From NCBI GenBank assembly GCA_029287815.1, contig JARFQK010000048.1:1-8599 (forward strand): a DNA stretch of 8,599 nt, given 5' to 3'. The stretch is from Gammaproteobacteria bacterium. GTDB lineage: Bacteria; Pseudomonadota; Gammaproteobacteria; SZUA-229. Below are positions 7,298 to 8,599 of this stretch, piece by piece; the stretch's first letter is position 1; every line of letters begins with the position of its first letter. The notes under the pieces were generated by a model, which saw nothing but the letters and a program-made list of their open reading frames with translations, made no database searches and was not told the origin of the DNA. The translations under genes and the position numbers were made by a program.

Positions 7298-7595
7298 GAC
7301 TGATTAGCGCGCGGCTGCGAAGCGAAAGCGTTGCAATCCACGCCTCTGTGCTGATGACCAATTCTGCTCACTTGCTGGTGATACCGTCCCGCGCACACGC
7401 CACTAAGCTGAACCAATCTGCGTTGAGCGACATACGCGATACCTTGAATCCGGAGTTTGTATTAGCCAGGTAATATTTGACAACTAAAATTGCAGAAATG
7501 ACAAAACGCCAGAAACGAGCGAATAATACCGGCCGGCCGAGAATAGAAGTTGAAAACGCCGTCTGCTGACCGTTCTTAGTATATTAGAGAGAACT

Positions 7596-8315
7596 GTGAT
7601 CCGACCCTCATTATCGCTAGTCTTCCATGCGGAGAATGTCACCAAGACCTACCAGATGGGAGAGGTCCAGGTCCATGCTTTGCGCGGTATCAGTCTGTAT
7701 CTCTACGAAAGCGAATTTGTCGTGCTGTTGGGACAATCGGGAAGCGGTAAGTCCACCCTGCTCAATATCCTGGGTGGGCTCGATGTGCCCACCAGCGGAG
7801 CCATCCGCTACAAAGACCACGATCTGACGACCTACGACGATTCAATACTCACCCGCTACCGCCGTGAGAATGTTGGCTTTGTTTTTCAGTTTTATAATTT
7901 GATTCCAAGCCTCACAGCACGTGAAAACGTTGCACTGGTGACCGAGATATCGACGAACCCGCTCACCCCTGTCGAAGCACTCGAACTGGTTAATCTTGGA
8001 GATCGCATCGACCATTTCCCTTCGCAAATGTCCGGCGGTGAGCAACAACGAGTAGCCATTGCCCGAGCGATTGCCAAGCGACCCGATGTGTTACTCTGCG
8101 ACGAACCAACCGGTGCACTGGACTTGAAAACTGGTGTTGTGGTGCTGGAAGCCATCGAACGGGTCAACCGGGAACTTGGGACGACAACAGTTGTAATTAC
8201 ACACAATATCGATATAGCCCAGATGGCCGACCGGGTCATCCGCCTGAGTGATGGTCGAATCATCAGCGATGAGATCAACACGAACAAAAAAGCACCATCA
8301 GAGCTGGCCTGGTAA
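7596..8315 (+). CDS. ABC transporter ATP-binding protein, MacB/LolD type
   Basis: The cytoplasmic ATPase of an exporter of the MacB/LolD/FtsE group, which couples ATP hydrolysis to movements of FtsX-like permeases. The 239 residues carry a complete set of motifs: Walker A GQSGSGKST (46-54), Q-loop glutamine Q98 in FVFQFYNLIPSLTARENV, signature MSGGEQQ (145-151), Walker B VLLCDEP (165-171) with catalytic E170, D-loop GALD (173-176) and H-loop H203 (ITHN). The Q-loop region and SGGEQQRVAIARA favour this subfamily over importer ATPases. The start is GTG at 7596 with AGAGAGAA just upstream; no ATG follows before the conserved domain. The next gene, a permease, starts two bases after the stop. Substrate cannot be deduced: macrolide-like drugs, lipoproteins or envelope components are all possible. 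Confidence 0.94.
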   Translation: MIRPSLSLVFHAENVTKTYQMGEVQVHALRGISLYLYESEFVVLLGQSGSGKSTLLNILGGLDVPTSGAIRYKDHDLTTYDDSILTRYRRENVGFVFQFYNLIPSLTARENVALVTEISTNPLTPVEALELVNLGDRIDHFPSQMSGGEQQRVAIARAIAKRPDVLLCDEPTGALDLKTGVVVLEAIERVNRELGTTTVVITHNIDIAQMADRVIRLSDGRIISDEINTNKKAPSELAW

Positions 8316-8317
8316 AC

Positions 8318-8599
8318 ATGCTTGCACTCGATCACAAGTTGTTTCGTGACCTGAATCGGCTGCGCGGGCAAGCGCTTGCGATCGTTGCCGTGATGGCGAG
8401 CGGCGTGGCTTGTTTTATCATGTTTCTCAGCACGCTTGATTCGCTCCAGCTGAGTCGTGAGCTGTACTACCGCGACTATCACTTTGCCGAGGTTTTCGCA
8501 CCATTAAAACGTGCGCCTGAGTCCGTCGCACAGCGCATTGCAGAAATTGACGGCATCGACAAGGTCGATACCCGCGTTGTCGCGCCGATCACTATTGAC
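8318..8599 (+). CDS. FtsX/MacB-type ABC transporter permease, N-terminal fragment
   Basis: Only the first 94 codons are in the window. The protein begins with a short basic cytoplasmic segment (MLALDHKLFRDLNRLRGQ) followed by one hydrophobic stretch at about 18-40. A soluble, probably periplasmic region then starts, with YYRDYHFAEVFAPLKRAPE (52-70) and AEIDGIDKVDTRVV (76-89). This arrangement, a first helix then a large extracytoplasmic MacB-like domain, is typical of long FtsX-family permeases. ATG at 8318 is two bases after the ATPase stop, with no strong ribosome site of its own, so translational coupling is likely. Such pairs often have a HlyD-type adaptor gene beside them; none is upstream here, so it may follow the permease. 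Confidence 0.85.
   Translation, partial: MLALDHKLFRDLNRLRGQALAIVAVMASGVACFIMFLSTLDSLQLSRELYYRDYHFAEVFAPLKRAPESVAQRIAEIDGIDKVDTRVVAPITID

Larger units (their letters stand above)
6986..7595. other. 610-base divergent noncoding region between glmS and the ABC operon
   Basis: No supported gene lies here. It must hold promoters for glmS (leftward) and for the ABC genes (rightward). Contents I can see: a candidate glmS promoter (7062-7089), a GGGGTCAGATCAAAGTA motif (7076-7092), a GCCGGG/CCCGGC hairpin (7213-7229), and a perfect 7-bp dyad (7280-7297). There is also an exact TTGACA on the plus strand (7477-7482) without a recognisable -10 at 16-18 bases, and a CCGGCCGG palindrome (7529-7536). Near the ABC start, TATATT (7580-7585) looks like a -10 but lies too close to the start and lacks a -35. 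A weakly supported 81-codon TTG-start frame on the minus strand (7171-7416) resembles no family I know. Confidence 0.6.

Noticed and set aside
7171..7416. An 81-codon minus-strand frame in the glmS-ABC gap
   Set aside because: It begins with TTG, has no good ribosome site and no recognisable domain, so I treat the region as noncoding.
7892..8482. A 196-codon open frame on the minus strand
   Set aside because: It is antisense to the ABC ATPase and permease, both of which show clear family sequence.

Overview
The window looks like chromosomal DNA of a gammaproteobacterium. The best evidence is the gene order miaB-phoH(ybeZ)-ybeY-corC(ybeX)-lnt, all on the minus strand, together with a Gram-negative lipoprotein-modifying enzyme (Lnt). 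Base composition is moderately GC-rich by eye. The genus cannot be named from the sequence alone.

Layout. Minus strand, read right to left: glmS (6985-5150), a 175-base gap, then miaB (4974-3601), phoH (3576-2602), ybeY (2602-2108), corC (2105-1236), a 321-base gap holding a palindromic repeat element, and the first 304 codons of lnt (914-1, cut by the window edge). Plus strand, on the right: a 610-base noncoding stretch, a MacB/LolD-type ABC ATPase (7596-8315), and the start of an FtsX/MacB-type permease (8318 to the edge).

How the genes work together. GlmS makes glucosamine-6-phosphate for peptidoglycan and LPS. MiaB modifies tRNA position 37. PhoH/YbeZ and YbeY form the conserved RNA-metabolism pair (YbeY is a metal-dependent RNase needed for 16S rRNA maturation and ribosome quality control). 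CorC is a cytoplasmic CBS-domain protein linked to divalent-cation handling. Lnt adds the third acyl chain to lipoproteins at the inner membrane. Tight spacing (24 bases from miaB to phoH, a 1-base TGATG overlap from phoH to ybeY, and a 2-base gap from ybeY to corC) supports one transcription unit from miaB to corC. The divergent ABC pair encodes an efflux or envelope-substrate exporter whose remaining parts lie outside the window.

The most unusual DNA is noncoding. One item is a composite inverted-repeat element that separates lnt from the rest of its operon. The other is the 610-base divergent region between glmS and the ABC genes, which holds several small dyads and a short repeat-like motif. 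I see no convincing undescribed biological system; the coding genes are recognisable housekeeping or transport families.
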